A DNA stretch of 64,000 nt, taken from assembly GCA_964568585.1 (NCBI GenBank), contig CAZMQI010000008.1:1-64000 (forward strand). The letters run 5' to 3'. The notes beneath the pieces were generated by a model that worked only from the letters and a program-made list of their open reading frames with translations, did not search any database and was not told the DNA's origin. The stretch's first letter is position 1. Every line of letters starts with the position of its first letter. A program made the translations under genes and the position numbers. The stretch is from RGZA01 sp964568585 (lineage in GTDB: Bacteria > Pseudomonadota > Alphaproteobacteria > UBA9219 > RGZA01). Positions 25,431 through 34,524 of this stretch are shown one piece after another.

Positions 25431-26530
25431 GAGCGTATTCTAAGAGTTTCCCTTTTACCAAAAAGCAACGTAAAACCTATTCTACGATTGATATAACCTT
25501 CTTGGAACATAATTGTGTCTGTTTCGTGAAAAAGGCTTGAATCAAAAATGACCGCACGATTAGCGCGATAAGGAATGATTGTTGGTGTTGCATTATTCGC
25601 TGTTAAGAATTCAAATGCTGCCGTTTCATTCTGGTTATAGGTCTTGAAATCCCAATCCGCCGGTGCGGGTTTATCCCAAATAACCATTCCGCCGCTTTGT
25701 GGATTTAGATTAGCTTCATCCGGCGTAATCCAGAAATTGATATTAATGGTAGCAAAATCTGCATGTAATCCTATGCCTTTCATGCGGCTGTCATATTTAA
25801 ATGACCAAAATTGAAGCAGCGACATATCCGACAGGATTGAAGGAAGAGACGTTTTAAGTTCTTCAATAATTTGTGCAAGCAAGGGGGAGCCGAGGCCATG
25901 TTCGGGCAAAGCCCCAAGATAACCATTTTTATACACCCGTTGCCAGATGGTGGAGCCCAATGAAAAATTTCTTAAGCGGCGTAACGCATCAAAGGTTAGA
26001 AAATCGTCGACTACCAATATTTTTGGCGTCTTCTCGTTCCACTGCTTGATGATGGATGGCGCGGCAAGATTTGGGTTTACGGCATGCCCATCCATGCGTT
26101 CAGCTTCCTCAATGATGTAACCTTTTATACGGGTGTTCAAATAAACCAGTTGTTCTTGATCGTGCAAAATTTTATGCGGTGTGGCATTGTCGCTAGGTTG
26201 ATATGTGCGTTCCGCATAACACCGTAAAGCTGCAAATCCTTCTTCACACGAACCCATTTCGCATAAGGTTGTACCAAGATTTTTATAAGGTATGGCAGGT
26301 TCAGGATTTGCAGATATGGCTTTTTTAAAGAGGTTTGCAGCTTCTTCAAGGTTTCTGTGCAACAAGAATATGCGGCCAAGTTCGTTTAATGCAATGACAT
26401 TACTGGGGTCACGCTGCAAGACACGATTATAGGCGTTTTGTGCTTGCTCGATATTCCCATTTTGAAATTCAATGGACGCTTGCCCAAGCAACTGGTCGAT
26501 ATCCAATTTTTTGTTTTTAAAAAAGAACAT
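25427..26530 (-). CDS. TPR protein with 2OG-Fe(II)-oxygenase-like C-terminal domain
   Basis: 367 residues. Residues about 10-110 form TPR-like helices (AQNAYNRVLQRDPSNVIALNELGRIFL and the next repeat). The C-terminal half resembles the putative 2OG-Fe(II) oxygenase group: HADFATININFWI supplies HxD, LFHETD the distal His, and NRRIGFTLLFGKR the 2OG-binding Arg. No signal peptide. Substrate unknown; related TPR-oxygenases are thought to hydroxylate proteins or glycans. It is coupled to lolA by a 4-bp overlap and lies 33 bp after ftsK. Confidence 0.72.
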   Translation of the reverse strand: MFFFKNKKLDIDQLLGQASIEFQNGNIEQAQNAYNRVLQRDPSNVIALNELGRIFLLHRNLEEAANLFKKAISANPEPAIPYKNLGTTLCEMGSCEEGFAALRCYAERTYQPSDNATPHKILHDQEQLVYLNTRIKGYIIEEAERMDGHAVNPNLAAPSIIKQWNEKTPKILVVDDFLTFDALRRLRNFSLGSTIWQRVYKNGYLGALPEHGLGSPLLAQIIEELKTSLPSILSDMSLLQFWSFKYDSRMKGIGLHADFATININFWITPDEANLNPQSGGMVIWDKPAPADWDFKTYNQNETAAFEFLTANNATPTIIPYRANRAVIFDSSLFHETDTIMFQEGYINRRIGFTLLFGKRETLRIRS

Positions 26531-26563
26531 ATCGGGCGTCGCAGATTATGTATGCGTCAATCA

Positions 26564-28966
26564 TCAGTCATCATGAATGCTGCGACCTAAAATCTCGCGC
26601 TTGCCCACATGGTTTGGTGCGCCCACAACGCCTTCCTTTTCCATTTGTTCCATCAACCGCGCCGCGCGGTTATAGCCGATTTGCAAGTGACGTTGAATAA
26701 AGCTGGTGCTTGCCTTGCGTTCGCGCAGCACGATGTCTACTGCCTTGTCATACAGCTCGTCGCCGCTGGAGGTGTTGCCACCAACCATCGTGCTTTCGCC
26801 ATCGCCGCTTTCGGTCTCTTGCGTAATTTCTTCAAGGTATTCGGGTTCTCCCCCTTGTTCCTTCAGGAATGTCACAACTTCTTCGACTTCCTTATCGCTT
26901 ACGAACGGTCCATGTACGCGTGTGATGCGACCACCGCCAGCCATGTACAGCATATCGCCTTGGCCTAGCAGTTGTTCCGCGCCTTGCTCGCCCAAAATAG
27001 TACGGCTATCGATTTTGCTGGTGACCTGGAAACTCACGCGTGACGGGAAGTTTGCTTTAATCGTACCCGTAATCACGTCTACCGATGGACGCTGGGTTGC
27101 CATGATAAGATGGATACCTGCGGCACGCGCCATCTGCGCCAAACGTTGAATGGTGGATTCAATATCCTTACCCGCGACAATCATCAAATCCGCCATTTCG
27201 TCCACGATGACGACGATGAATGGCAAATCCTTCAAATCCAATGGCTGGTCTTCGAAAATCGGCTTACCGGTATCAGGGTCGAAACCGGTCTGCACTTTAC
27301 GCATTAGTGTTTCGCCGCGATCGCGTGCTTCTTTGACGCGCATATTGTAACCATCAATATTACGCACGCCCAGTTTCGACATGGCACGGTAACGTTCTTC
27401 CATCTCGCGTACTGTCCATTTCAATGCAACGACAGCCTTCTTGGGTTCGGTCACAACGGGGGCAAGTAAGTGAGGAATACCTTCATATACCGATAATTCA
27501 AGCATCTTGGGGTCAACCATGATGAAGCGGCATTCACGCGGGCTGTAACGGTACAGCAGCGATAAAATCATCGTGTTGATGGCAACCGATTTACCAGAAC
27601 CCGTAGTACCTGCAACCAATAAGTGCGGCATGCGTGCAAGATCAGCAACCACAGGGCTGCCGCCAATATCCTTACCCATGGCGAGTGGCAGTTTGCATGA
27701 GCTTTCAGAATAGGCCTGCGACATGATAAGTTCACGTAAGTAAACCGTTTCACGTGTGCGGTTCGGCAATTCAATACCAATCACATTGCGGCCGGGCACA
27801 ACGGCAACGCGAACTGATAACGCGCTCATGGAACGGGCAATATCATCGGCAAGGCCAATCACGCGCGATGATTTAATACCGGGTGCTGGTTCCAGTTCAT
27901 AAAGGGTAACGACAGGGCCGGGGCTAACTTCAGTAATTTTTCCTTGTACGCCGAAATCACCCAAAACGCCTTCGAGCATGCGCGCATTCTTTTGTAGATC
28001 CGCTTCGCTGAGCTCCTCGGCGACATTGCGGTCGCCATCCGGCATTTGCAGCAATTGCAGGGGCGGTAATGCTTCGCTGCCCTTTTCCCGCGTGAAATCC
28101 ATGCGTGTTTGCACGGGTTTCTTTGGTTTCTTGGCAACCGCTTTAATCTTGGTTTTGTTGTTTGATTTGGCTGGCTTTTCTTCAACTACGTCGAGCAGGC
28201 TTTCATCTTCGTCATCATCATCAGCCTGTAAATCCAGCTTAGGCGCTTCGCTGACATCCCTATGCGTAACGCGGGCATAGGCGGTTTGCATCGCCCACCA
28301 CATGAACGCACCGATATGGAGGATGATGCGTTGAATAAAACGCAATACCACATGCCATTCATCCAGTGATAAACCGCAGCACAAATACAGTGACGCCAGC
28401 ATCAATACGATTTGCAGAACCGCGATGGTCAGCATGATGAATTTGGGCAGCATGTAATGTTGTGAAATCGCCAGCGTGAACTGGCCGATAAATCCACCAA
28501 TCGGAATGCTTAAGGGGGAGAAGTTGCTACCAAGCCCGATGACAAGGGATTGCAGCGCAACGGCAGAAAAGCTGAGCGTTAGAACGGCCGCAGCTACACG
28601 TAGCAAGAACGGGCTAAGCCCGCGAAGCGTTGCAATACGCCATGCCCAAGCAACCAGAATGATGACCAGAAGGTATGAGCCAAGCCCGAAGCTTTGCTGC
28701 AATAAATCGCCGGTAAAGCTGCCGGGGCGACCCAGCCAGTTATGGATGTTTTCAACGCCTGTATTGGCTGCCGTGTTTAGCGACGGGTCATTGCTGTTAT
28801 AGGTGAGCAGCGAAATCCACAATGCAGCCGCGACCGCGAATAGCAAGATGCCACCGATTTCGCAAATCCGGCGCACAAGGAATTCACGTAAAGAATCGGG
28901 CAACCATTGGCGGTTTGATTTGCTGCGCTCATGTATAACGCGGTGGGATAAAATTCTGCTACTCAT
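26564..28966 (-). CDS. ftsK: DNA translocase FtsK
   Basis: Septal DNA pump that moves chromosome termini and activates XerCD at dif. The 800 residues have an N-terminal domain with four to five membrane segments (35-215) and a short acidic/Lys-rich linker (about 240-300). The motor domain has Walker A GTTGSGKS at 453-460, Walker B IVIVDEMADLM and MATQRPSVDVITG. A C-terminal winged-helix gamma domain (STSFIQRHLQIGYNRAA) reads KOPS. Its start directly abuts the stop of the upstream phosphatase-like gene. Confidence 0.96.
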   Translation of the reverse strand: MSSRILSHRVIHERSKSNRQWLPDSLREFLVRRICEIGGILLFAVAAALWISLLTYNSNDPSLNTAANTGVENIHNWLGRPGSFTGDLLQQSFGLGSYLLVIILVAWAWRIATLRGLSPFLLRVAAAVLTLSFSAVALQSLVIGLGSNFSPLSIPIGGFIGQFTLAISQHYMLPKFIMLTIAVLQIVLMLASLYLCCGLSLDEWHVVLRFIQRIILHIGAFMWWAMQTAYARVTHRDVSEAPKLDLQADDDDEDESLLDVVEEKPAKSNNKTKIKAVAKKPKKPVQTRMDFTREKGSEALPPLQLLQMPDGDRNVAEELSEADLQKNARMLEGVLGDFGVQGKITEVSPGPVVTLYELEPAPGIKSSRVIGLADDIARSMSALSVRVAVVPGRNVIGIELPNRTRETVYLRELIMSQAYSESSCKLPLAMGKDIGGSPVVADLARMPHLLVAGTTGSGKSVAINTMILSLLYRYSPRECRFIMVDPKMLELSVYEGIPHLLAPVVTEPKKAVVALKWTVREMEERYRAMSKLGVRNIDGYNMRVKEARDRGETLMRKVQTGFDPDTGKPIFEDQPLDLKDLPFIVVIVDEMADLMIVAGKDIESTIQRLAQMARAAGIHLIMATQRPSVDVITGTIKANFPSRVSFQVTSKIDSRTILGEQGAEQLLGQGDMLYMAGGGRITRVHGPFVSDKEVEEVVTFLKEQGGEPEYLEEITQETESGDGESTMVGGNTSSGDELYDKAVDIVLRERKASTSFIQRHLQIGYNRAARLMEQMEKEGVVGAPNHVGKREILGRSIHDD

Positions 28967-29830
28967 TTAAAACTCTAACCATTCTAAAATATTGCCTTGG
29001 CTATCCAAGCATGCTGCGTAAAGCGCGCCGCCCAACTCACCCGTCGCACCTTTGCCATCATCAAGGGTCAGCACGAAACGGTTTTTCTCTGGCGCGGTTT
29101 GCGTCAATGCCTGGCCGCGCACAATGCGCGCAAAAGGCTGATAAGCGGTTAACGCATGAACGTCTTCTTCGGGCCAACATAATAAATCATGCTGCAGGTT
29201 CAGCGAATAGGCGGGGTGCAGTCCAGCGGGCACAAACGCCATATCATTCTGCTTACGCTTATATTGCGTATAGGCCGCTGTTTTCAGGTCAGCGAAGAAT
29301 TCGGCGTGGCCAGCATGGCAGCTAATCACCTGTTTGATGTGGTGTGTCCATTTATTCATATGGATGAGGCCTGCCTGTGCAATCTCCTCAATCGGCGTGA
29401 GGTCATAAGCACCAGTATACCATTCAAGACCATGGCGTGTTGCTTCGCGTAGCCACTGGCCGGGGTTTTTCTGGAATGGCAGCCGCAATGCTTCATGCAG
29501 CAAATTCTCGCCGCGTCCATGAAGGAAGGTCACGTCGCTCGCAAAGAAACCGGGAATAGCGATGACGCCATTGCGGAATGTAATCAGCTCGTCAATCAAT
29601 GCGACGGCTTCGCCTGTCCAATGGGAATGGCCGCCAAGATAATTACCAAGATATACGATACGGTCACGGGCACGTAATTTGTGTGTGAGCACGTCATGTA
29701 ATTGGCACAATGCGCCATAACGGCCATACACACTGCCCACGACCCACACGCGTTGCGGCCTGCCCAAAGGGGCAAGATTTTCATCACCCTTCAAGCGGGG
29801 GATTGCATGAATTCCGGTATCGAGAGGCAT
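28967..29830 (-). CDS. degenerate PPP-type metallophosphatase homologue (predicted pseudophosphatase)
   Basis: 287 residues aligning by eye with bacterial Ser/Thr-phosphatase-like metallophosphoesterases, but every metal-ligand motif is changed. GDxHG reads GSVYG (32-36), GDYxDRG reads GNYLGG (62-67), GNH reads GFF (95-97), HAG reads PAG (201-203), and the last HGH reads RGQ (238-240). The spacing of the motifs and surrounding hydrophobic strands is kept, so the fold is probably intact while catalysis is lost. Immediately upstream of ftsK (no gap), suggesting a coupled, possibly division-related, binding or regulatory role (inference). Confidence 0.65.
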   Translation of the reverse strand: MPLDTGIHAIPRLKGDENLAPLGRPQRVWVVGSVYGRYGALCQLHDVLTHKLRARDRIVYLGNYLGGHSHWTGEAVALIDELITFRNGVIAIPGFFASDVTFLHGRGENLLHEALRLPFQKNPGQWLREATRHGLEWYTGAYDLTPIEEIAQAGLIHMNKWTHHIKQVISCHAGHAEFFADLKTAAYTQYKRKQNDMAFVPAGLHPAYSLNLQHDLLCWPEEDVHALTAYQPFARIVRGQALTQTAPEKNRFVLTLDDGKGATGELGGALYAACLDSQGNILEWLEF

Positions 29831-29925
29831 AAGCCAATAATGGTGCGAGTGGTTGATTCGGTGTGACGTTTAGACTAATGCGCGAATCAAGTCAGGCCAA
29901 CGATTGGAGCCCAATTACACACAAT

Positions 29926-29955
29926 AAAAAGGGCGTATCCTTGTGGGATACGCCC
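29926..29955 (-). terminator. intrinsic terminator of carD
   Basis: Perfect 10-bp stem GGGCGTATCC (29931-29940)/GGATACGCCC (29946-29955) with loop TTGTG. On the minus strand it is followed by TTTTT. It lies about 30 bp after the carD stop codon. Confidence 0.9.
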
Positions 29956-29985
29956 GAAGTTTTACCACCTTAAACGGTTCGAAGC

Positions 29986-30732
29986 TTAGGCAGCTGCTTT
30001 TTCAGCAATCTTTTCTGCCTTAGCAGGCTTGTCTTTACCCAAAACAGTTTCCAGCTTTTCAGCGGCCTTGCCTTGGTCAATCTTTTCAATCGCTGCCAGT
30101 TCGCGTGCCAAACGGTCTAATGCCGATTGGTAAATCTGACGTTCGCTGTAGGATTGTTCTGGCTGTTCGTTGCCACGATGCAAATCACGTAACACTTCTG
30201 CAATCGCAACTGGGTCACCGGAATTGATCTTGGTTTCGTATTCTTGTGCACGGCGGCTCCACATCACGCGGCGGATACGCACGCGGCCTTGCAGTGTTGC
30301 CATAGCATCCTTCATACGATCCTTGGATGACAGACGACGCAGGCCTGAAACTTCAGCCTTAATCACAGGAACCTTCAAAATCATGCGGTCGTTTTCAAAC
30401 GAGATTTTGTAAAGCTTCACGCTTTCTGGCTTCATGGTCTTGTTGAGTGCAGGCACGGTTGCTTCTTCAACGCCAACCACAAGGCCAACGCCGTGAACCG
30501 GGTACACAACAAAGTCACCCTTCTTGAATTCGGATAGCTTGCTTGCTGGTGCGGCAACTTTCATAGGAACGACCTTAGCTTCGACTGCCTTAGGGGCAGG
30601 AGCTTTGATAGCTACAGCGGCTTTAGGAGCAGCTTTAGCCTGGATCTTCGCGCCAATCTTCGCACCGATAGCGGTTTTAGAACCTTTAGATTGTACTGAT
30701 TTAGAAACGGTTTTTGCTGCCTTCGTAGCCAT
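29986..30732 (-). CDS. carD: CarD/CdnL family transcriptional regulator with Ala/Lys-rich N-terminal tail
   Basis: RNA-polymerase-binding regulator that stabilises open complexes. The CarD core begins around residue 68 with FKKGDFVVYPVHGVG, the RNAP-interacting Tudor-like domain, followed by the helical DNA-contact domain containing RVRIRRVMWSRRAQEYE. Typical members are about 160-170 residues. This one has 248 because of a roughly 65-residue N-terminal Ala/Lys/Pro tail resembling histone H1 or PhaF tails, plus a Lys-rich end. A strong GAGGGAG ribosome site precedes the ATG, supporting the long form. Terminator at 29926-29955. Confidence 0.88.
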   Translation of the reverse strand: MATKAAKTVSKSVQSKGSKTAIGAKIGAKIQAKAAPKAAVAIKAPAPKAVEAKVVPMKVAAPASKLSEFKKGDFVVYPVHGVGLVVGVEEATVPALNKTMKPESVKLYKISFENDRMILKVPVIKAEVSGLRRLSSKDRMKDAMATLQGRVRIRRVMWSRRAQEYETKINSGDPVAIAEVLRDLHRGNEQPEQSYSERQIYQSALDRLARELAAIEKIDQGKAAEKLETVLGKDKPAKAEKIAEKAAA

Positions 30733-31137
30733 GTGGACTCCCTCTAAGAAACAGAACCAAAAGTTAATTATGTGAAAAATAACACCACAGAAATTAACAC
30801 CAACGCTTTAGTCATAGCCTGACTTTGTGCTCAAATTTTGTGCGTTCAGTGGGAAAGGTATAAGAAAAGCGCTACAGATTTCTATCTATCTGTTATCAAA
30901 CGCTTTTATTTTTCGGAAAAGACGAGAGGCTGCATGAGCCTCCAAACTTTTATCCCAAACCTTAATAAAGCCCCTTAACCCCAAACGCGCCAATTACTCA
31001 ATCACAACGCGAATATACCACTGAAAGTATTGATTTCAAAACCTTTCATGCAGGTTTTTAGTTTCGTTAGTACTTTTTTTACCCGGGCAGTGGCAGGTGC
31101 AACACTTCGAGCAAGCTGGGTGAGGTTTTAACCCGAC
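30733..31137. other. intergenic region between kamA and carD
   Basis: No gene is seen in these 405 bases. It must contain the carD promoter (minus strand) and the 3' end of the kamA transcript. One orphan plus-strand hairpin with a T-rich tail lies at 30867-30912: AAGCG/CGCTT outer arms, ACAGA/TCTGT inner arms, then TTATTTTTC. A second short hairpin is GAGGCT/AGCCTC near 30926-30942. Neither is attached to a plus-strand gene. Confidence 0.5.
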
Positions 31138-32679
31138 CTACGCAACAGCCTTAGCCAGACGTACCACGTTATCATCCTTGCTCTCAGCGGCCATGATGCC
31201 AGCAACCATGCGGATAAGACCAGCATACTTCTGGTCAGCAGGGCGGCGGAAATCATAGAGGATGCGATCTTCGTATCCGGAGATCCAAAGTGCTTCTGGG
31301 TTACGACGTGCAATCACCAAATCGGCGATGGTTTCTGCTTCATATGGGGAACGGTGGGACTTCATGATGATGAGACCATCACCAAAAATACCTTCCAATG
31401 TCGCGCGAACATCTGGCGTAAACATTTCTGCAACCGCGTCTGGTAATTTCAATCCATCAATCACGCTCACGACTTCCATCTTGCCCCATTCGGTGGACAT
31501 GGAGAAACGTGACTTCGATGTATCGGATAGACCCTTCATCGCATTGGTGTGGATACGCCATGCTTCTTCAACCGGAAGCGAGAACGCTTTGTGGCCTTCG
31601 ATGTCGCGGCCTTGGAATACATATTTGAACTTGATGCCCATGCGGCGCAATTCTTCATGCAGAAGATGCAGCGTTTCAGCATTGTCATTCACATGGCTGA
31701 TAATTGGCGTTTGGTTTTCAATCGTCAGGAAGTTTAAAGCCGTCAAACGCTTGATGCTTTCAAGGCTGGTCTTCATCCACTTGTAGCCGATACCGCTTTC
31801 ATTCGGAATGTAATCGCCGTTTGCATCACGTTCCAGGAATTCATCAGGATGCGTGAAATGTGCAACGATATTGATATGCATATCTGGGTAGCGTTGGTTG
31901 ATGATTTTGAAGGTATCAACGAATGCTTGATCCGCACGTTCTGGGCGGAATGCCAGTTCTTTTGAACCCATACGCATAATGTGGATTTTCGCTTGGCCAG
32001 CAGCTTCCATGAAGCGGTAGAGCGAGAAATTAGGCAGCACGAGTGGGTCGCCGCCGGAAAGCAGAACTTCGCGGATTGGATAACGCTTCGCGCCAGTTTC
32101 CGGATCAACGCCGCCATTTTCTTCCAGCGTGTCATTGTAGTTCACAATGTAATCGCGCAATTCTTCTGGGCGGATGCTGGTCTTGCCTGTGTCTTTATTG
32201 AACAAATCCAAACGGTAGCAATAGCGGCAATGTGCGGAGCAAGTAGGGGATGCATAACCAAGCACGATTTCATCGTATTTGTGCAATAGCTTGCCGTGAT
32301 ACCCGCTATTATCACCAGGGGTATAACGCATCTGGTTCGATGGGTCTTTTGCGCCAGCAATATCAGCAGTTTCTTCAAGACGTGGCAAAATCAATGCGCC
32401 AATGGCTTTGGAAGGCGGCATCAGTGGAACTAGGACGTCACCATCCACGGTCTTTAATTCTTCACCCATCGCCAAAGCTTGGTAATGCGGGTTGATACCG
32501 AACATCATGCGTTTATCAACGCCGGCATCTTTCATCTTTTGGAATTTTTCTTCGCCGTAGATTGCAAGCATCAACTTGGAAACACGCGCATGTTCAAAAC
32601 GACCACGTAGTGGGGCAACATGCTTTAAGCTAGATTTTGGAACGGTGACATCGACCTTCATTTTTGGGGCGGTGGCCAT
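31138..32679 (-). CDS. kamA: lysine 2,3-aminomutase family radical-SAM enzyme
   Basis: Radical SAM/PLP aminomutase converting L-lysine to beta-lysine. The 513-residue protein has the cluster motif CSAHCRYC with Cys147, 151 and 154, followed by the KamA-type LSGGDPLVL stretch. It is much longer than EpmB (about 340 residues), arguing for a metabolic rather than an EF-P-modifying role. It has an N-terminal extension of about 30 residues and a C-terminal region of unknown function. No beta-lysine acetyltransferase gene is nearby. Divergent from an aminotransferase gene. AGAGGA precedes the start. Confidence 0.87.
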   Translation of the reverse strand: MATAPKMKVDVTVPKSSLKHVAPLRGRFEHARVSKLMLAIYGEEKFQKMKDAGVDKRMMFGINPHYQALAMGEELKTVDGDVLVPLMPPSKAIGALILPRLEETADIAGAKDPSNQMRYTPGDNSGYHGKLLHKYDEIVLGYASPTCSAHCRYCYRLDLFNKDTGKTSIRPEELRDYIVNYNDTLEENGGVDPETGAKRYPIREVLLSGGDPLVLPNFSLYRFMEAAGQAKIHIMRMGSKELAFRPERADQAFVDTFKIINQRYPDMHINIVAHFTHPDEFLERDANGDYIPNESGIGYKWMKTSLESIKRLTALNFLTIENQTPIISHVNDNAETLHLLHEELRRMGIKFKYVFQGRDIEGHKAFSLPVEEAWRIHTNAMKGLSDTSKSRFSMSTEWGKMEVVSVIDGLKLPDAVAEMFTPDVRATLEGIFGDGLIIMKSHRSPYEAETIADLVIARRNPEALWISGYEDRILYDFRRPADQKYAGLIRMVAGIMAAESKDDNVVRLAKAVA

Positions 32680-33087
32680 TTATTCAAATCCTCTTATAAA
32701 TTCAGTTGGCGATTCAGTGAGCTAGAAACCGGTGTGCTCAAAAAGTGCGTGATTGTTAACTGATTTGGGTATGATTTGTCACTTTGTAGGTTCGCAACTG
32801 CGAAGAGAGCGTTTCTATTGCAATTAATTGAAATAACCCTGTTTTTTCAAAGACTAGATGCATTCTTTGTTCGCAAGCTTGGTGGGCAGTGCGGGATAAA
32901 ATTACTTTCGCGAAAATAAAAATCAGTGCCATAACATACCGCGACATGCACATGAGCCCGAAACAATAATCTGGCGTGCATGGTGTAATAAACGTGCAGC
33001 AGAACTATTCGCCGAATAATCCGTTGAAAGATGCTGTGCTGAAATATAAAAGTGTATTTGAAAAAACCTTGAAAGGACTTTGCCCTC
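32680..33087. other. divergent intergenic region kamA/aminotransferase
   Basis: 408 AT-rich bases holding the promoters of two divergent genes. A weak promoter candidate toward the aminotransferase is TTGAAA (33024-33029) with TATAAA (33045-33050), spacing 15 bp. The short open frames here (for example 32756-32953, minus) have no ribosome site or family resemblance and are not called. Confidence 0.4.
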
Positions 33088-34401
33088 ATGAAATTCACTA
33101 ACATCCGTGCTGTCGCGCCTTCATCCACATTGCTCACCAATGAACAATCAAAGCGCCGTGAAGCAGAAGGTAAGAACGTATTTAAGTTTGGTTTTGGCCA
33201 ATCGCCATTTTTACCATTGAAGCGTGCACGTGATGAGTTGGCAAAATCTGCTGCAGCAACAGATTATACTCCGGTGGTTGGGTTGCAAGCCTTACGCGAA
33301 CAAGCTTCGAAATTTCATAATGAACTCTGCGGTTTGAAATCAACAGCAAACGACATTCTCGTTGCATCAGGTTCCAAATCCATTCTGTTCACCATTATGG
33401 CTGCATTTGATAAGGCCGATGTGCTTATCCCAGCACCAGCATGGGTATCTTATGAACCACAAGCGCATTTGCTGAAGCACCCTGTTGTGCGTGTACCAAC
33501 CACATTCGCTGGTCGTTGGCGCGTTACTCCGCAGGCATTGGAACAATGCTTGAAGACACGTCCAACCCCATCTGCACCTGCATTGTTGGTATTGAACTAT
33601 CCTGGTAACCCAGAAGGTTTGACCTACACCGCCGCTGAACTTAAAGCGATTGGTGACGTATGCCGCAAGTACAGTGTATTGGTGATTGCCGATGAAATTT
33701 ACGCATTGCTTAACCACAAGGCGGAATACAATTCACTCGCGCACACCTATCCAGAAGGCACCATCATCACCACCGGTCTTTCTAAATGGGCAGGTGCAGG
33801 CGGCTGGCGTTTGGGCCTTGCCATTCTGCCATCCGACATTGATCCGGAATTTAAAAAATCATATTGCGGTATCGCGTCGGAAACGTATTCCTGTGCGCCA
33901 GACCCAATCCAACGCGCGGCAGTGGTTGCGTATCAAAACGATGCTGAAACCGCACAATATCTGCAACAGCAACGCGAAATTCTTGCCAATATCGGCAATC
34001 GTTTCCAAAAAACATTGTCAGCAGCTGGCATTGATGTTCACGCACCTGAAGGCGGCTTCTACCTATACGTAGATTTCTCCCCGATGCAGGAACAGCTTCG
34101 TGCCCAAGGTCTACAAACATCCGAACAAATGTGCGCCAAGCTCATTCAGGATACCGGCGTTGCATTGCTGCATTCAGCTGGCTTTGGTCTTGCTCCTGAA
34201 CATTTCTCGGCACGTCTTGCTTATGTTGATTTCGGCGGCACCAAGACCGAAGAAAATGCAGAAGCGATGCTTGCGGATATGCGTAACGGTGCAACGGCAG
34301 ATGCAGTTGTACAAAAATATGCCCAGCACGCATTGGAAGGCGCACAGCGTCTTGCGGATTGGGCTGCATCCGTTGCCAAGAGCCAAAAGAAAGCGGCGTA
34401 A
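33088..34401 (+). CDS. pyridoxal-phosphate aminotransferase, class I/II
   Basis: Fold-type I aminotransferase of 437 residues. The aspartate-aminotransferase pattern is present: YTPVVGLQALREQ near the N-terminus, LNYPGNPEG, a cofactor Asp in VIADEIYA, and the Schiff-base lysine in TTGLSKWAGAGGWRLG. Length is about 40 residues over the family norm because of an Ala/Gln-rich C-terminal helix ending KKAA. Its position opposite kamA suggests a role in lysine or beta-amino-acid metabolism, but specificity cannot be fixed from sequence. Confidence 0.85.
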   Translation: MKFTNIRAVAPSSTLLTNEQSKRREAEGKNVFKFGFGQSPFLPLKRARDELAKSAAATDYTPVVGLQALREQASKFHNELCGLKSTANDILVASGSKSILFTIMAAFDKADVLIPAPAWVSYEPQAHLLKHPVVRVPTTFAGRWRVTPQALEQCLKTRPTPSAPALLVLNYPGNPEGLTYTAAELKAIGDVCRKYSVLVIADEIYALLNHKAEYNSLAHTYPEGTIITTGLSKWAGAGGWRLGLAILPSDIDPEFKKSYCGIASETYSCAPDPIQRAAVVAYQNDAETAQYLQQQREILANIGNRFQKTLSAAGIDVHAPEGGFYLYVDFSPMQEQLRAQGLQTSEQMCAKLIQDTGVALLHSAGFGLAPEHFSARLAYVDFGGTKTEENAEAMLADMRNGATADAVVQKYAQHALEGAQRLADWAASVAKSQKKAA

Positions 34402-34410
34402 TATTCAAGC

Positions 34411-34447
34411 GCGCCCACATTAGTGGGCGGGGCGGCGGTCGCCGCCC
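34411..34447. repeat. two adjacent GC-rich hairpins
   Basis: CGCCCAC (34412-34418)/GTGGGCG (34423-34429) is followed directly by GGGCGGC (34430-34436)/GCCGCCC (34441-34447). They sit right after the aminotransferase stop and before a bidirectional terminator. They may stabilise the mRNA end. Confidence 0.6.
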
Positions 34448-34471
34448 TTGAAGCTTTCTTTGCTAACCAAT

Positions 34472-34503
34472 AAAAAAGGGGCGGAAAATTTCCGCCCCTT
34501 TTT
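34472..34503. terminator. bidirectional intrinsic terminator
   Basis: AAAAAAGGGGCGGAAA pairs with TTTCCGCCCCTTTTT. A near-perfect 10-bp stem is flanked by A- and T-runs, so it can end both the plus-strand aminotransferase and the minus-strand fdxA transcripts. Confidence 0.9.
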
Positions 34504-34524
34504 CATTGAACTTTTTGAACTAGA

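Noticed and set aside
32756..32953. Short minus-strand frame between kamA and the aminotransferase
   Set aside because: No ribosome site, no recognisable features, in a divergent promoter region.
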